From Thermoleophilia bacterium (GTDB lineage: Bacteria > Actinomycetota > Thermoleophilia > Gaiellales > JAICJC01), in assembly GCA_025928655.1 (NCBI GenBank), contig JAICJC010000016.1, positions 1 through 40,860 of the forward strand: DNA of 40,860 nt, read 5' to 3'. The notes under the pieces were generated by a model that had not been told where the DNA came from, did not search any database, and saw only the letters and a list, made by a program, of their open reading frames with translations. The position numbers and the translations under genes are program-made. How positions within the stretch are numbered: position 1 is the stretch's first letter; the number at the start of each line of letters is the position of its first letter. Below, one piece after another: positions 26,821-35,432 of the stretch.

Positions 26821-27606
26821 GTGTTCCTGTTCCCGTGGTACGCGGCGTTGTGCGTCGCCCAGGGCCTGTTGGTGGCGATCCCGGCCGTCGGCCGCGACCC
26901 CAGCCGCCGCCACGCCGCCCTGGGGCTGGCCGGCCCGGCCGCGGCCATGGTCATCGGGGTCGGGACGGTGCGGCTGGGCGGGGGATCCGGCGCCGACTTC
27001 CTGGCCTGGCTGGGGACGTTCGCGACGCCGGCGCTGGCCGCGGTGCTCGGCTGGGCGGCCCGCTGGCGGTGGCCGCTCCTGACGGCGGTGGCCGCGGCCA
27101 TCCTCTACGCGGTCGCCTGGCAGGCGGGCGGCCATCTCGCCGAGGCCGCCGGCGCGGCCCTGATCGGGGGGGCCTGCCTCGCCATCGCCGCGATCGTCGG
27201 CCCGATCACCCCCGCCCGCTATCTCGCCATCGGCCTCATCGTCCTGATCGCGGTCGACGTCTACCTGGTGTGGGGCAACCGCCAGGTCGAGCGCACGACG
27301 TCCGCCCTGCAGCAGGCGACGCTCCCGCACGTCGGCGTCGCCTCCCACCACACCAGGCCGCTGCCGGCCCTGCAGCAGGTGAACCTCGGGAACTCGAGCA
27401 TGGGCTGGCTCGACTTCCTCGCGCCGGCGCTGCTCGGTGCGGTCGTCGGGCGCCGCGCCCGCCCCCGCCTGCGCGCGGCCGTCGCCGTGGCGGTCGCCGC
27501 GCTCGCGTGGGGGCTCGTGCTCGAGCTGACCTCACCCATCCCTGCCACCGTGCCGGTGCTGGCCGGCCTGGCCGTCACGTGGCCCCGGTGGTGGCGCGGG
27601 GGCTAG
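26821..27606 (+). CDS. Polytopic membrane protein, possibly presenilin/SPP-like (degenerate GxGD)
   Basis: 261 aa, GTG start, multiple TM segments; LIVLIAVDVYLVWGNRQVERTTSALQQATLP and NSSMGWLDFLAPALLGAVVG resemble the paired Asp motifs of A22/PSH proteases. Confidence 0.55.
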   Translation: MFLFPWYAALCVAQGLLVAIPAVGRDPSRRHAALGLAGPAAAMVIGVGTVRLGGGSGADFLAWLGTFATPALAAVLGWAARWRWPLLTAVAAAILYAVAWQAGGHLAEAAGAALIGGACLAIAAIVGPITPARYLAIGLIVLIAVDVYLVWGNRQVERTTSALQQATLPHVGVASHHTRPLPALQQVNLGNSSMGWLDFLAPALLGAVVGRRARPRLRAAVAVAVAALAWGLVLELTSPIPATVPVLAGLAVTWPRWWRGG

Positions 27607-27836
27607 TGCCGCGGCCCGGTGCGCGGCGGCGCGGCCAGGTAGTGCTCGAGATCGCGCAGGCCCGCCCGGACGTAGCGGCGCTGGGCCAGCCGCCGGTGCC
27701 AGCAGGCGCAGCGGCCGGAGAGCGCGCAGGCGAGCAGGCAGAGGGCGGCGCCGATCGCCACCACGAGCGCCGCCGCAACCAGCCCCGTGTCGAATGCGCG
27801 CCCGTACTGGAAGAGCGACTGCATCGACGGGGACAT
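27603..27836 (-). CDS. Small single-TM protein
   Basis: 77 aa; LVAAALVVAIGAALCLLACAL TM then RRYVRAGLRDLEHYLAAPP; overlaps the convergent stop codon (CTAG). Confidence 0.6.
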   Translation of the reverse strand: MSPSMQSLFQYGRAFDTGLVAAALVVAIGAALCLLACALSGRCACWHRRLAQRRYVRAGLRDLEHYLAAPPRTGPRH

Positions 27837-27846
27837 TCAGGGCCCC

Positions 27847-28521
27847 TCAGTCCCGCGCTTCCGGTGGCGCCATGTGCAGCACGCCCGGCCCGCGCCCGCC
27901 GTCCGGCCCGAGCGCGTGCTCGGGGCCCGTCTCCGCGACCTGGTCGTGCAGGGCGAGGAAGGCGTCGGCCGGCTCGAGGAAGTCGATCGCCGGGGTGCGG
28001 TAGTGCATCGGCACCACCCAGCGCGGATCGAGCGCCCGCGTGATCTCCGCCGCCTGCTCGGCGCCGATCGTCGGCCCGCCGCCGACGGGCAGGAAGAGCA
28101 GGTCGACCGACCCGATCGCCTCCCGCTGCTCCGGCCGCAGGGACGACTGGCCGAAGTCACCGAAATGGCAGACGCGCACGCCGTCGAGCGTGAAGACGAA
28201 GATCGTGTTCGGGCCGCGGGCCGTGCCCGCCGTGTCGTCGTGCTCGGAGGCGATCGCGACCACCTCGCCGACCGGCGTCTCGAACCGGCCCGCTGTCGAA
28301 CGGACGACGTGCGGGTCGCCGGTGACGACCTCGACGGCGTTGTGGTCGCCGTGCTCGTGCGTGACGAGCAGCACGTCGGCGTCGTGCTCGGGCACGGGCG
28401 GATAGGCGAACCGGCGGCGGCCGCCGAGCAGGGCGCCGAGGTCGCCGAAGGGATCGATCGAAACCGTGTGGTTCGCGCCGGTGAGCGTATAGGCGGACTG
28501 GCCGTGCCAACGGATCTTCAT
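27847..28521 (-). CDS. MBL-fold metal-dependent hydrolase (UPF0173-like)
   Basis: MKIRWHGQSAYTLTGANHTVSIDPFG; LLVTHEHGDHNAVE; VCHFGDFGQSSL; WVVPMHYRTPAIDFL. Confidence 0.85.
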   Translation of the reverse strand: MKIRWHGQSAYTLTGANHTVSIDPFGDLGALLGGRRRFAYPPVPEHDADVLLVTHEHGDHNAVEVVTGDPHVVRSTAGRFETPVGEVVAIASEHDDTAGTARGPNTIFVFTLDGVRVCHFGDFGQSSLRPEQREAIGSVDLLFLPVGGGPTIGAEQAAEITRALDPRWVVPMHYRTPAIDFLEPADAFLALHDQVAETGPEHALGPDGGRGPGVLHMAPPEARD

Positions 28522-28635
28522 CGCGTTTCCCCGGCGTCGCGGTTTCTCACGTTCGCTGGAGGTTATCACGGAGAAACGGCGGGGACGAGGGGAATGGGCC
28601 TCATCTCGCCTGTGCTATCTTCCGTTAACGTGAAT

Positions 28636-29112
28636 ATGACTCCGAAAGACGAGACCGCCGCCGAGGAGGGGACGGAGGCGCCCTTCCGCATCGGCGAGCT
28701 CGCGCGCCGCGTGGGCGCCACGCCCCGCACCGTGCGCTACTACGAAGAGCTCGGCCTCCTGCCCGATCGCGGCCGCCCGGAGGGCGCCCACCGGCTCTAT
28801 GACCACGAGGACGAGGCCCGCCTGTCAGACCTCATCCGCGTGCGCGACCTGCTCGGCCTCTCGCTGGCAGAGCTGCGCGACTGGATGGACGCCGAGGCGG
28901 CCCGCGCCGTCCTGCGCGAGCGCTGGCACGGCGCGCCGGCGCCGGGGTCGGAGGACCGCGCCCACATCCTGGGCGAGTCGCTGCGCCACGTCGAGCGCCA
29001 GGCCTCGCTCGTGCGCGCCCGCCGGGTGGCGCTCGAGCAGCTCGAGGACGAGCTCCTCGAGAAGCGGCGCCGGATCCGCATGCTCCGCGACGAGTTCGAG
29101 GAGCAGGTGTGA
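28636..29112 (+). CDS. MerR-family transcriptional regulator
   Basis: FRIGELARRVGATPRTVRYYEELGLLPDRGRPEGAHRLYDHEDEARLSDLIRVRDLLGLSLAEL. Confidence 0.92.
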   Translation: MTPKDETAAEEGTEAPFRIGELARRVGATPRTVRYYEELGLLPDRGRPEGAHRLYDHEDEARLSDLIRVRDLLGLSLAELRDWMDAEAARAVLRERWHGAPAPGSEDRAHILGESLRHVERQASLVRARRVALEQLEDELLEKRRRIRMLRDEFEEQV

Positions 29113-30845
29113 ACCCGCAGACGCCGCCGTCGCCGCACTACAAGTGGATCGCCCTGTCAAACACGACGCTCGGCATCCTCATGGCGACCATCAACTCGTC
29201 GATCGTGCTGATCGCGCTGCCCGACATCTTCCGCGGCATCCACCTGAACCCGCTCGGCGCCGGCAACTCGAGCTACCTGCTGTGGATGATCATGGGCTTC
29301 CTGGTCGCGACCGCCGTCCTCGTCGTGAGCTTCGGCCGGGTGGGCGACATCTACGGCCGGGTGCGCATGTTCACCATCGGCTTCGCGATCTTCACCGTGT
29401 TCTCGCTCCTGCTCACGGTCACGTGGATGCACGGCGGCGCGGGGGCGCTGTGGATGATCATCATGCGGGTCGGCCAGGGCGTCGGCGGCGCGTTCCTGTT
29501 CGCGAACTCGTCGGCCATCCTCACCGACGCCTTCCCGCACGACCAGCGTGGCCTCGCGCTCGGCGTGAACACGGTCGCCGGCATCGCCGGGTCGTTCATC
29601 GGCCTCGTGCTCGGCGGCGTGCTCGGCCCGGTGTCGTGGCGGCTCGTGTTCCTGGTGTCGGTGCCGGTCGGCCTCTTCGGCACGCTGTGGTCGTGGCGCA
29701 AGCTGGTCGACCTGGGCGTGCGCCAGCCGGCCCGGATCGACTGGTGGGGCAACCTCACGTTCGCCGCCGGCCTGGTCGCGATCCTGGTCGGCATCACGTA
29801 CGGGATCCAGCCGTACGGGGGCCACACGATGGGGTGGACGTCGCCGAAGGTGCTCGCCTGCATGGGCGGCGGGCTCGTCCTGCTCGCGATCTTCGCGGTC
29901 ATCGAGACCCGGATCGAGGATCCGATGTTCCGGCTCAGCCTGTTCGGGATCCGCCCCTTCACGGCCGGCAACATCGCGACGCTCCTGGCCTCGCTCGGCC
30001 GCGGCGGGCTCATGTTCATGCTGATCATGTGGCTGCAGGGAATCTGGCTGCCGCTGCACGGCTACAGCTTCTCCGAGACGCCGCTCTGGGCCGGGATCTA
30101 CATGCTGCCGCTGACGGTCGGCTTCCTCATCGCGGGCCCGGCCTCCGGCTACCTCTCCGACCACTTCGGCGCGCGGCCGTTCGCGACGGGCGGCATGCTC
30201 GTCGCCGCGCTCAGCTTCTTCCTGCTCGAGCTCCTGCCGGTGAACTTCAACTACCTCTGGTTCGGGCTGCTGCTGCTCATGGTCGGCCTGGGGATGGGCC
30301 TGTTCGCGTCGCCCAACATGGCGGGGATCATGAACAGCCTGCCGGCGAACCGGCGCGGCGCCGGGGCCGGCATGGCGACGACGTTCCAGAACTCGGCCCT
30401 CGTGCTCTCGATCGGGATCTTCTTCTCGCTGATGATCCTCGGCCTCGCGAACACGCTGCCCGGGACGCTCGACCACGGCCTGGTCGCCCAGGGCGTGCCC
30501 AAGGCGGACGCGGCCCGGGTCTCGAACCTGCCGCCCGTCGGGCTGCTCTTCGCCTCGTTCCTCGGGTACAACCCGATGCAGCAGCTGCTCGGGCCGGTGC
30601 TCCCGCACCTCTCGCACGCCCACGCGACTTATCTGACCGGGCGCACGTACTTCCCGCAGCTGATGTCGAAGCCCTTCTCCGACGGCCTGCACGAGGCGTT
30701 CGACTTCGCCATCGCCGCCTGCCTGATCGCCGCCGCGGCCTCGTGGCTGCGGGGCGGCAAGTACGTGCACGGCCTGGAGGACGAGAAAGCCGTGCCGTCC
30801 GTGGCGTCGGTCGAGGGCGAGATGATGCTCGCCGACGGTGACTGA
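29109..30845 (+). CDS. MFS transporter, DHA2/EmrB-QacA type (14 TM)
   Basis: LGILMATINSSIVLIALPDIFRGIHL...VSFGRVGDIYGRVRMF...GVNTVAGIAGSFIGLVLGGVLGPVSWRLVFLVSVPVG; GTGA overlap with merR. Confidence 0.92.
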   Translation: MNPQTPPSPHYKWIALSNTTLGILMATINSSIVLIALPDIFRGIHLNPLGAGNSSYLLWMIMGFLVATAVLVVSFGRVGDIYGRVRMFTIGFAIFTVFSLLLTVTWMHGGAGALWMIIMRVGQGVGGAFLFANSSAILTDAFPHDQRGLALGVNTVAGIAGSFIGLVLGGVLGPVSWRLVFLVSVPVGLFGTLWSWRKLVDLGVRQPARIDWWGNLTFAAGLVAILVGITYGIQPYGGHTMGWTSPKVLACMGGGLVLLAIFAVIETRIEDPMFRLSLFGIRPFTAGNIATLLASLGRGGLMFMLIMWLQGIWLPLHGYSFSETPLWAGIYMLPLTVGFLIAGPASGYLSDHFGARPFATGGMLVAALSFFLLELLPVNFNYLWFGLLLLMVGLGMGLFASPNMAGIMNSLPANRRGAGAGMATTFQNSALVLSIGIFFSLMILGLANTLPGTLDHGLVAQGVPKADAARVSNLPPVGLLFASFLGYNPMQQLLGPVLPHLSHAHATYLTGRTYFPQLMSKPFSDGLHEAFDFAIAACLIAAAASWLRGGKYVHGLEDEKAVPSVASVEGEMMLADGD

Positions 30846-30896
30846 CCGGCCCTGAAGGGCTGATCCGCCCGCGGCGGGCGACCGTATCATGGGCGC

Positions 30897-31931
30897 ATGG
30901 ACGACGCGCCCTCGCGGCTATCGGATCCCGAGTTCCGGCGTGCGGTCTCGACGCTCCGCGCGGCCGGGCGCGTCTGCGTGGCGACCCACGAGAACCCCGA
31001 CGGCGACGCCATCGGCTCGCTGGTCGCCGCGGCCGCCGGGCTGCGGGCGCTCGGCAAGACCGTGCGGACGTACCTCGAGCCGGGCTCGACGATCCCGAGC
31101 GAGCTGCGCTTGCTCGACGTCACCGGGCTCGAGCGCCGGCTCGACCCCGGCGCCCTCGCCGGCTGGACGCTGCTCACGCTCGACTGCGCCACCCTGCGCC
31201 GGCTCGGTCACGGCCACCGGTCGGTGATCGCCGGGGCCGACGCGGTCGTCTCGATCGACCACCACTACGACAACACCCGCTTCGGCGACGTGAACCTGAT
31301 CGACGGCGGCGCCTCGTCGACGGCCGAGATCCTGTTCGACGTGCTCGAGGCGCTCGGGGTCGGGATCACGCCCGAGATCGCACAGGCGCTGTACGTCGCG
31401 CTCGTCACGGACACCGGCCGCTTCCAGCAGCGGACGACCGGCCCGGGGGCGCTGCGCATGGCGGCGCGCCTCGTCGACGCCGGCGTCGACATCCAGCGCG
31501 TCTCCGAGCTCGTCTTCGAGACCGTGCCGCTGCGCAAGCTGCACCTGCTCGGCGTCGTGATCTCGAACCTCGTCCTGTACGAGGGGGGGCGGATCGCGAT
31601 CTCCCACCTCGAGCGCGGCGACTTCGTCCGGCTGGCGGCCGCCGAGTCCGACACCGAGGGCCTGGTCGACCATCTGCGCGCCGTCAGCGGCGTCGAGGTG
31701 GCGGCACTCATCCGGGAGCCGCAGCCGGCCCCCGACGGCCACCTGCCGCCGAACCGCGTCTCGCTGCGATCGCGCGGCAGCATCGACGTCTCGGCCATCG
31801 CCCGCAAGACGGGCGGCGGCGGCCACAAGCAGGCGGCCGGGTTCTCGCACGGCGGCGACATCGCCGCGATCCGCGCCTTCATCGCCGCCGAGGCGGCGCT
31901 CCAGCTCAGCCTCGTCGACTCCGCCGCCTGA
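30897..31931 (+). CDS. DHH/DHHA1 phosphoesterase (NrnA-like oligoribonuclease/PAP phosphatase)
   Basis: THENPDGDAIGSLVAAAAGLRALGK; VSIDHHYDN; ALVTDTGRFQQRTT; GGGGHKQAAGF. Confidence 0.92.
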   Translation: MDDAPSRLSDPEFRRAVSTLRAAGRVCVATHENPDGDAIGSLVAAAAGLRALGKTVRTYLEPGSTIPSELRLLDVTGLERRLDPGALAGWTLLTLDCATLRRLGHGHRSVIAGADAVVSIDHHYDNTRFGDVNLIDGGASSTAEILFDVLEALGVGITPEIAQALYVALVTDTGRFQQRTTGPGALRMAARLVDAGVDIQRVSELVFETVPLRKLHLLGVVISNLVLYEGGRIAISHLERGDFVRLAAAESDTEGLVDHLRAVSGVEVAALIREPQPAPDGHLPPNRVSLRSRGSIDVSAIARKTGGGGHKQAAGFSHGGDIAAIRAFIAAEAALQLSLVDSAA

Positions 31932-33191
31932 TCAGCCGCAGTGCGATCGCGAACGGCGCAGGTCGCCCAGCAGCGCGGCGATCACCGACGGGTTGCTCGG
32001 GAGCGAGAAGTGGTCGACGCCGGGATGGTTCGTGAGCTGGAACCGGAAGCAGGTCATGTGCCGCCAGGCGCGCACGGCGCCGTTGGTGATGTCCTCCTGG
32101 TTCACGTCGCCGTCGCGGGTGAAGAAGGTGGCGGTGTTGGGGTCGAGCACCTGCCCGACGTGGAGGTTCGGGAGCACGGCGCCGACCACCGTCGGGATGC
32201 CCGAGCCCTTCTGGGCATGCACGTCGACATCCGGGAAATGCGCCCGGTCGGTGAACCGCACGAAGCCGATGTAATGGCGGGCGACGGGGATCAGCCAGCG
32301 CAGGTGCGCGTCCCGCAGCAGCCGGGGCCAGCCGGCGGGTGTGTAGCTGCGGCCGGTGGCGGCATCCTCCACCACGACCTCGCGATGCCCGAAGATCCGT
32401 GGGTCGGCCGCGCTCATCCACGACGACGGGGCGGTGAGGTACATCCGCGCGCTCGTGCGCGCCTGGGTCGGCGTCGCCGGGTAGGTGAAGTCCTCGGTGT
32501 TGAGCCCGGTGAAGAGGATGGGGTAGAGCGCTCCCTGGCCGGGCAGGTTCCCGGCGATCGGGCTGAAGCCGTGGATGTAGCGGTGCCGCCAGGCGTGCGA
32601 GGTGTGCGTCAGCAGGTACTGCGCGTAGAGCGGGCCGTTGGAGTGGCCGATCAGCTGCACGGGGCGGCCCCCGTTGGCGCGGGAGGTGCGCTCCACGAGC
32701 CGCTTCGTCCGGCGCAGGAAGCCGCCCATGTCCGGCGTCAGGCGGGCGTCGTAGCCGGCGACGCGGATGTTCTCGCCGGGCGTGTACCCCGCGGCCTCGA
32801 GCGCGTGGTAGAGGGGCCCGTAGAACGGCGCGCTGGCCGGGCTGCCGTAGTCCAGGATGCGCACCGACACCCCGCGCTGGTTCGAGAACCGCCGCCGCAT
32901 CGGTTCTCGGGAGTGGCGGTCGTAGCGCAGGGTCAGGAGCTCGTCCCGGCAGACCTGGCTGAAGGCGTTGCCCGGGTGCGGGTTGGCGAACCAGTCCTGG
33001 AACGAGCCCGACCCCGGGCAGCCCGGGAACGCCGTCTGGTCGCGGACGGTGACCTCGAGCTTCGTGAAGTGGAACGCCGGGAAGAGCACGACCGGCGTCA
33101 GGCCGCCGTGCGCCGATCCGGCGGCCTCGCCGGCCGGCGAGAGCACGAGCGCCGCTGCGGCCACCGCCAGGAGTCCGAGCCTCCGCCTCAC
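31932..33191 (-). CDS. Secreted LCAT-like (lecithin:cholesterol acyltransferase family) lipase/acyltransferase
   Basis: Signal peptide; PVVLFPAFHFTKLEV; QLIGHSNGPLYAQYLL nucleophile elbow; C-terminal NHPGVDHFSLPS. Confidence 0.75.
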   Translation of the reverse strand: MRRRLGLLAVAAAALVLSPAGEAAGSAHGGLTPVVLFPAFHFTKLEVTVRDQTAFPGCPGSGSFQDWFANPHPGNAFSQVCRDELLTLRYDRHSREPMRRRFSNQRGVSVRILDYGSPASAPFYGPLYHALEAAGYTPGENIRVAGYDARLTPDMGGFLRRTKRLVERTSRANGGRPVQLIGHSNGPLYAQYLLTHTSHAWRHRYIHGFSPIAGNLPGQGALYPILFTGLNTEDFTYPATPTQARTSARMYLTAPSSWMSAADPRIFGHREVVVEDAATGRSYTPAGWPRLLRDAHLRWLIPVARHYIGFVRFTDRAHFPDVDVHAQKGSGIPTVVGAVLPNLHVGQVLDPNTATFFTRDGDVNQEDITNGAVRAWRHMTCFRFQLTNHPGVDHFSLPSNPSVIAALLGDLRRSRSHCG

Positions 33192-33215
33192 GGGCGCGAT
33201 GCTACCAGCCCGCGA

Positions 33216-33247
33216 CGCACCAAACGGGGTCAGACCCCGTTGGTGCG
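33216..33247. repeat. REP-like hairpin CGCACCAAACGGGGTCAGACCCCGTTGGTGCG
   Basis: Near-perfect inverted repeat with a single A bulge around GGGGTCAGACCCC; ends 3 bp before the MFS stop codon. Confidence 0.75.
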
Positions 33248-33249
33248 CC

Positions 33250-34446
33250 CTATCGGCGCCAGAGGGGCACGAACGCCGCCAGGGCCACCGCCTGCACGGC
33301 GACGACGAACGTCTCGGCGGCGCCGACCGAGCTCGAGTAGAGGGCTGCGATGACGGCGGCGCCGGCCAGCCAGGCGAGGCCGTAGACGGCGGTGAACGTC
33401 CCGTAGCCGGCGCCCCGCCGGCTGGCCGGGACGAGGTCGGTCACGGCCGCCCGCATGGTCGACTCGTGCACGCCCATCGCGACGCCCCAGATGAGGGCCC
33501 CGATCCACACGAGCACCGGCGTGGTCGAGAAGGAGAGGAACGGGACGACCGCGGCCAGCGGCGGCAGGACGGCCATCCCGCGCAAACCGATGCGGTCGTA
33601 GGCGATCCCGGCGCCGAGCGCTCCCAGCGCCGCCGCCCCCATCGCGGCCGCGTAGGTGACCGGGATCCACGGCGCCGAGATGACGTGCCTGGCCTGGAGG
33701 TGGTAGGCGAGGACCGCGAACGTGGCGAAGCCGGTCATCGTGAGCGCGGTGAACGCGGAGTAGAGCCAGAAGCGGGCCGGGAACCGGCCGCCGACGCTCA
33801 TGGCCTTGGCGGCCGCGCCCGCCCCGTGCTCGTACGCCGCCGGCTGCGGCACCGCCGCCCGCAGCCGCAGGACGGCGGCCATCGCCAGCAGGCCGGGGAC
33901 CGCGAGCACGGCGAAGCCGAGCCGGTAGCCGCTCACGGCCACCATCGCCGCGACCAGGAGCGGCCCGACCAGGGCGCCGGACTGATCCATGGCCTCGTGG
34001 ATCGCGAATGCCCGCCCGCGGCCGATGTCGACGCTCGCGTGGGCCAGCATCGTGTCCCGCGCCGGCGAGCGCACCGCCTTCCCGAACCGTTCGGTGATGA
34101 CGAGGATGGACGCCGGCGCGACGGTCTGGGCGACCGCCATGAACGGCACCGAGACCATCGTGATCGCATACCCCCAGATCGCGAGCGCCCAGTGACGGCC
34201 GGTGCGGTCGGAGGCCGGGCCGGTCCACAGGCGCAGGACGAGCGCCACCGCCTCCCCTGCCCCGGTCACGAGCCCGACGAGCGTCGCGCTCGCCCCGAGC
34301 GTCGCGAGGTACGGCCCGACGATGCTCCGGCCGCCCTCGTAGACGAAGTCGCCCAGCATGCTGACGACCCCGAACGCGAGCACGAAGCGGTACGGCGTCA
34401 GCCGGTTCGGCCGCGCCTCGCGCCCGCCGCGGGCCGGGGCGGTCAC
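33250..34446 (-). CDS. MFS transporter
   Basis: YRFVLAFGVVSMLGDFVYEGGRSIVGPYLATLGASATLVGLVTGAGEAVALVLRLWTGPASDRTGRHWAL; GTG start overlaps the upstream stop. Confidence 0.85.
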   Translation of the reverse strand: MTAPARGGREARPNRLTPYRFVLAFGVVSMLGDFVYEGGRSIVGPYLATLGASATLVGLVTGAGEAVALVLRLWTGPASDRTGRHWALAIWGYAITMVSVPFMAVAQTVAPASILVITERFGKAVRSPARDTMLAHASVDIGRGRAFAIHEAMDQSGALVGPLLVAAMVAVSGYRLGFAVLAVPGLLAMAAVLRLRAAVPQPAAYEHGAGAAAKAMSVGGRFPARFWLYSAFTALTMTGFATFAVLAYHLQARHVISAPWIPVTYAAAMGAAALGALGAGIAYDRIGLRGMAVLPPLAAVVPFLSFSTTPVLVWIGALIWGVAMGVHESTMRAAVTDLVPASRRGAGYGTFTAVYGLAWLAGAAVIAALYSSSVGAAETFVVAVQAVALAAFVPLWRR

Positions 34447-35339
34447 AGGTGGAAGGGCTTCCCCATTCCGGGTGCCGTGCAGGCGCGCTTCAGGCAGGCG
34501 ACGCCGAGCATCCGCTCCCAGACCCGCAGCGCGCTGAAGTCGTTCAGGGCCACGGCGGTGTGGACGTGGGGCGTCGAGGGGCTGATGACGATGAACGGCA
34601 GCGGCGTCGAGACGTTGTCGGAGTTCGCCCCGGTGTCGAACCAGATGAAGACGGCCGTGTGCCCCTGCGTGTACGGCTTGTGGGTCAGGATCCCCGAGGA
34701 GCCCTCGAGGACGGCGTGCAGCCACGTGCTCGCCTGCGCCGGCGTGCCGACCTCCATGTCGCGCTGCTCGTCGGGCGCGATCCAGGTGAACCGGCGGCCG
34801 AGGTTGCCGACGAGGTTCGGGAGCGGCAGCACGTTGGCGACGCAGCTCGCGTGCGTCGTGCGCGTGTAGTACAGTGGCGGCAGGTGGCGGGTGACGTAGT
34901 CGCCGGAGTTTGTCTTCGCGCACGGAGACGGCATCGACTGGCCGTACGCGCGCCAGCCCGTGGGCCCGAGCTGCGAGAAGATGTTCACCGCGCCGCTCTG
35001 GCACGACCCGCCCGGCAGGCAGTCGCCCGTGATCGAGACCTGGCCGCTCGTGCTCGCGATGTAGGTCGGCAGGCTGTGCGGGAAGTGCGAGGCGGTGAAG
35101 CGTGTGGCGACGCCGCACTCGCCGGCGAGCTTGGTGAACTCGCTGGCGGGCGCCCCGGCGCCGAGGACGCTCGCGTAGGAGTGGTTCTCGAACGCGATCA
35201 CGATCACGTGGCTCCAGGCCGGGACCGTCTTCGTCCGCCCGCAGGGCGACGTGGCCGCGGCGGCCGCCGGCCACGCCAGGGTCGCCGGCGCGAGGAGGGC
35301 GAGCGCCACCGTGAGCGCGATGACAAGCCGGCGAGGCAC
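34443..35339 (-). CDS. Secreted phosphoesterase (PF04185 phospholipase C/acid phosphatase-like)
   Basis: VPRRLVIALTVALALLAPATLAWPAAAAA signal; SHVIVIAFENHSYASVLG; ASHFPHSLPTYIASTSGQ; VFIWFDTGANSDN. Confidence 0.8.
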   Translation of the reverse strand: MPRRLVIALTVALALLAPATLAWPAAAAATSPCGRTKTVPAWSHVIVIAFENHSYASVLGAGAPASEFTKLAGECGVATRFTASHFPHSLPTYIASTSGQVSITGDCLPGGSCQSGAVNIFSQLGPTGWRAYGQSMPSPCAKTNSGDYVTRHLPPLYYTRTTHASCVANVLPLPNLVGNLGRRFTWIAPDEQRDMEVGTPAQASTWLHAVLEGSSGILTHKPYTQGHTAVFIWFDTGANSDNVSTPLPFIVISPSTPHVHTAVALNDFSALRVWERMLGVACLKRACTAPGMGKPFHL

Positions 35340-35432
35340 GGCCCAAAGTATGCCGCGAGACGTTTGAATCCCGCGGCACGCGGTCATAGAGTGCGGCCAA
35401 CCGCAGGTTTGGTCCGAGGAGGAGGGGTTCCC

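Noticed and set aside
26787-28043. 418-aa plus-strand ORF covering 26821-27606 and beyond
   Set aside because: Shadow frame; the membrane protein in the other frame has a coherent hydrophobic pattern and plausible start.
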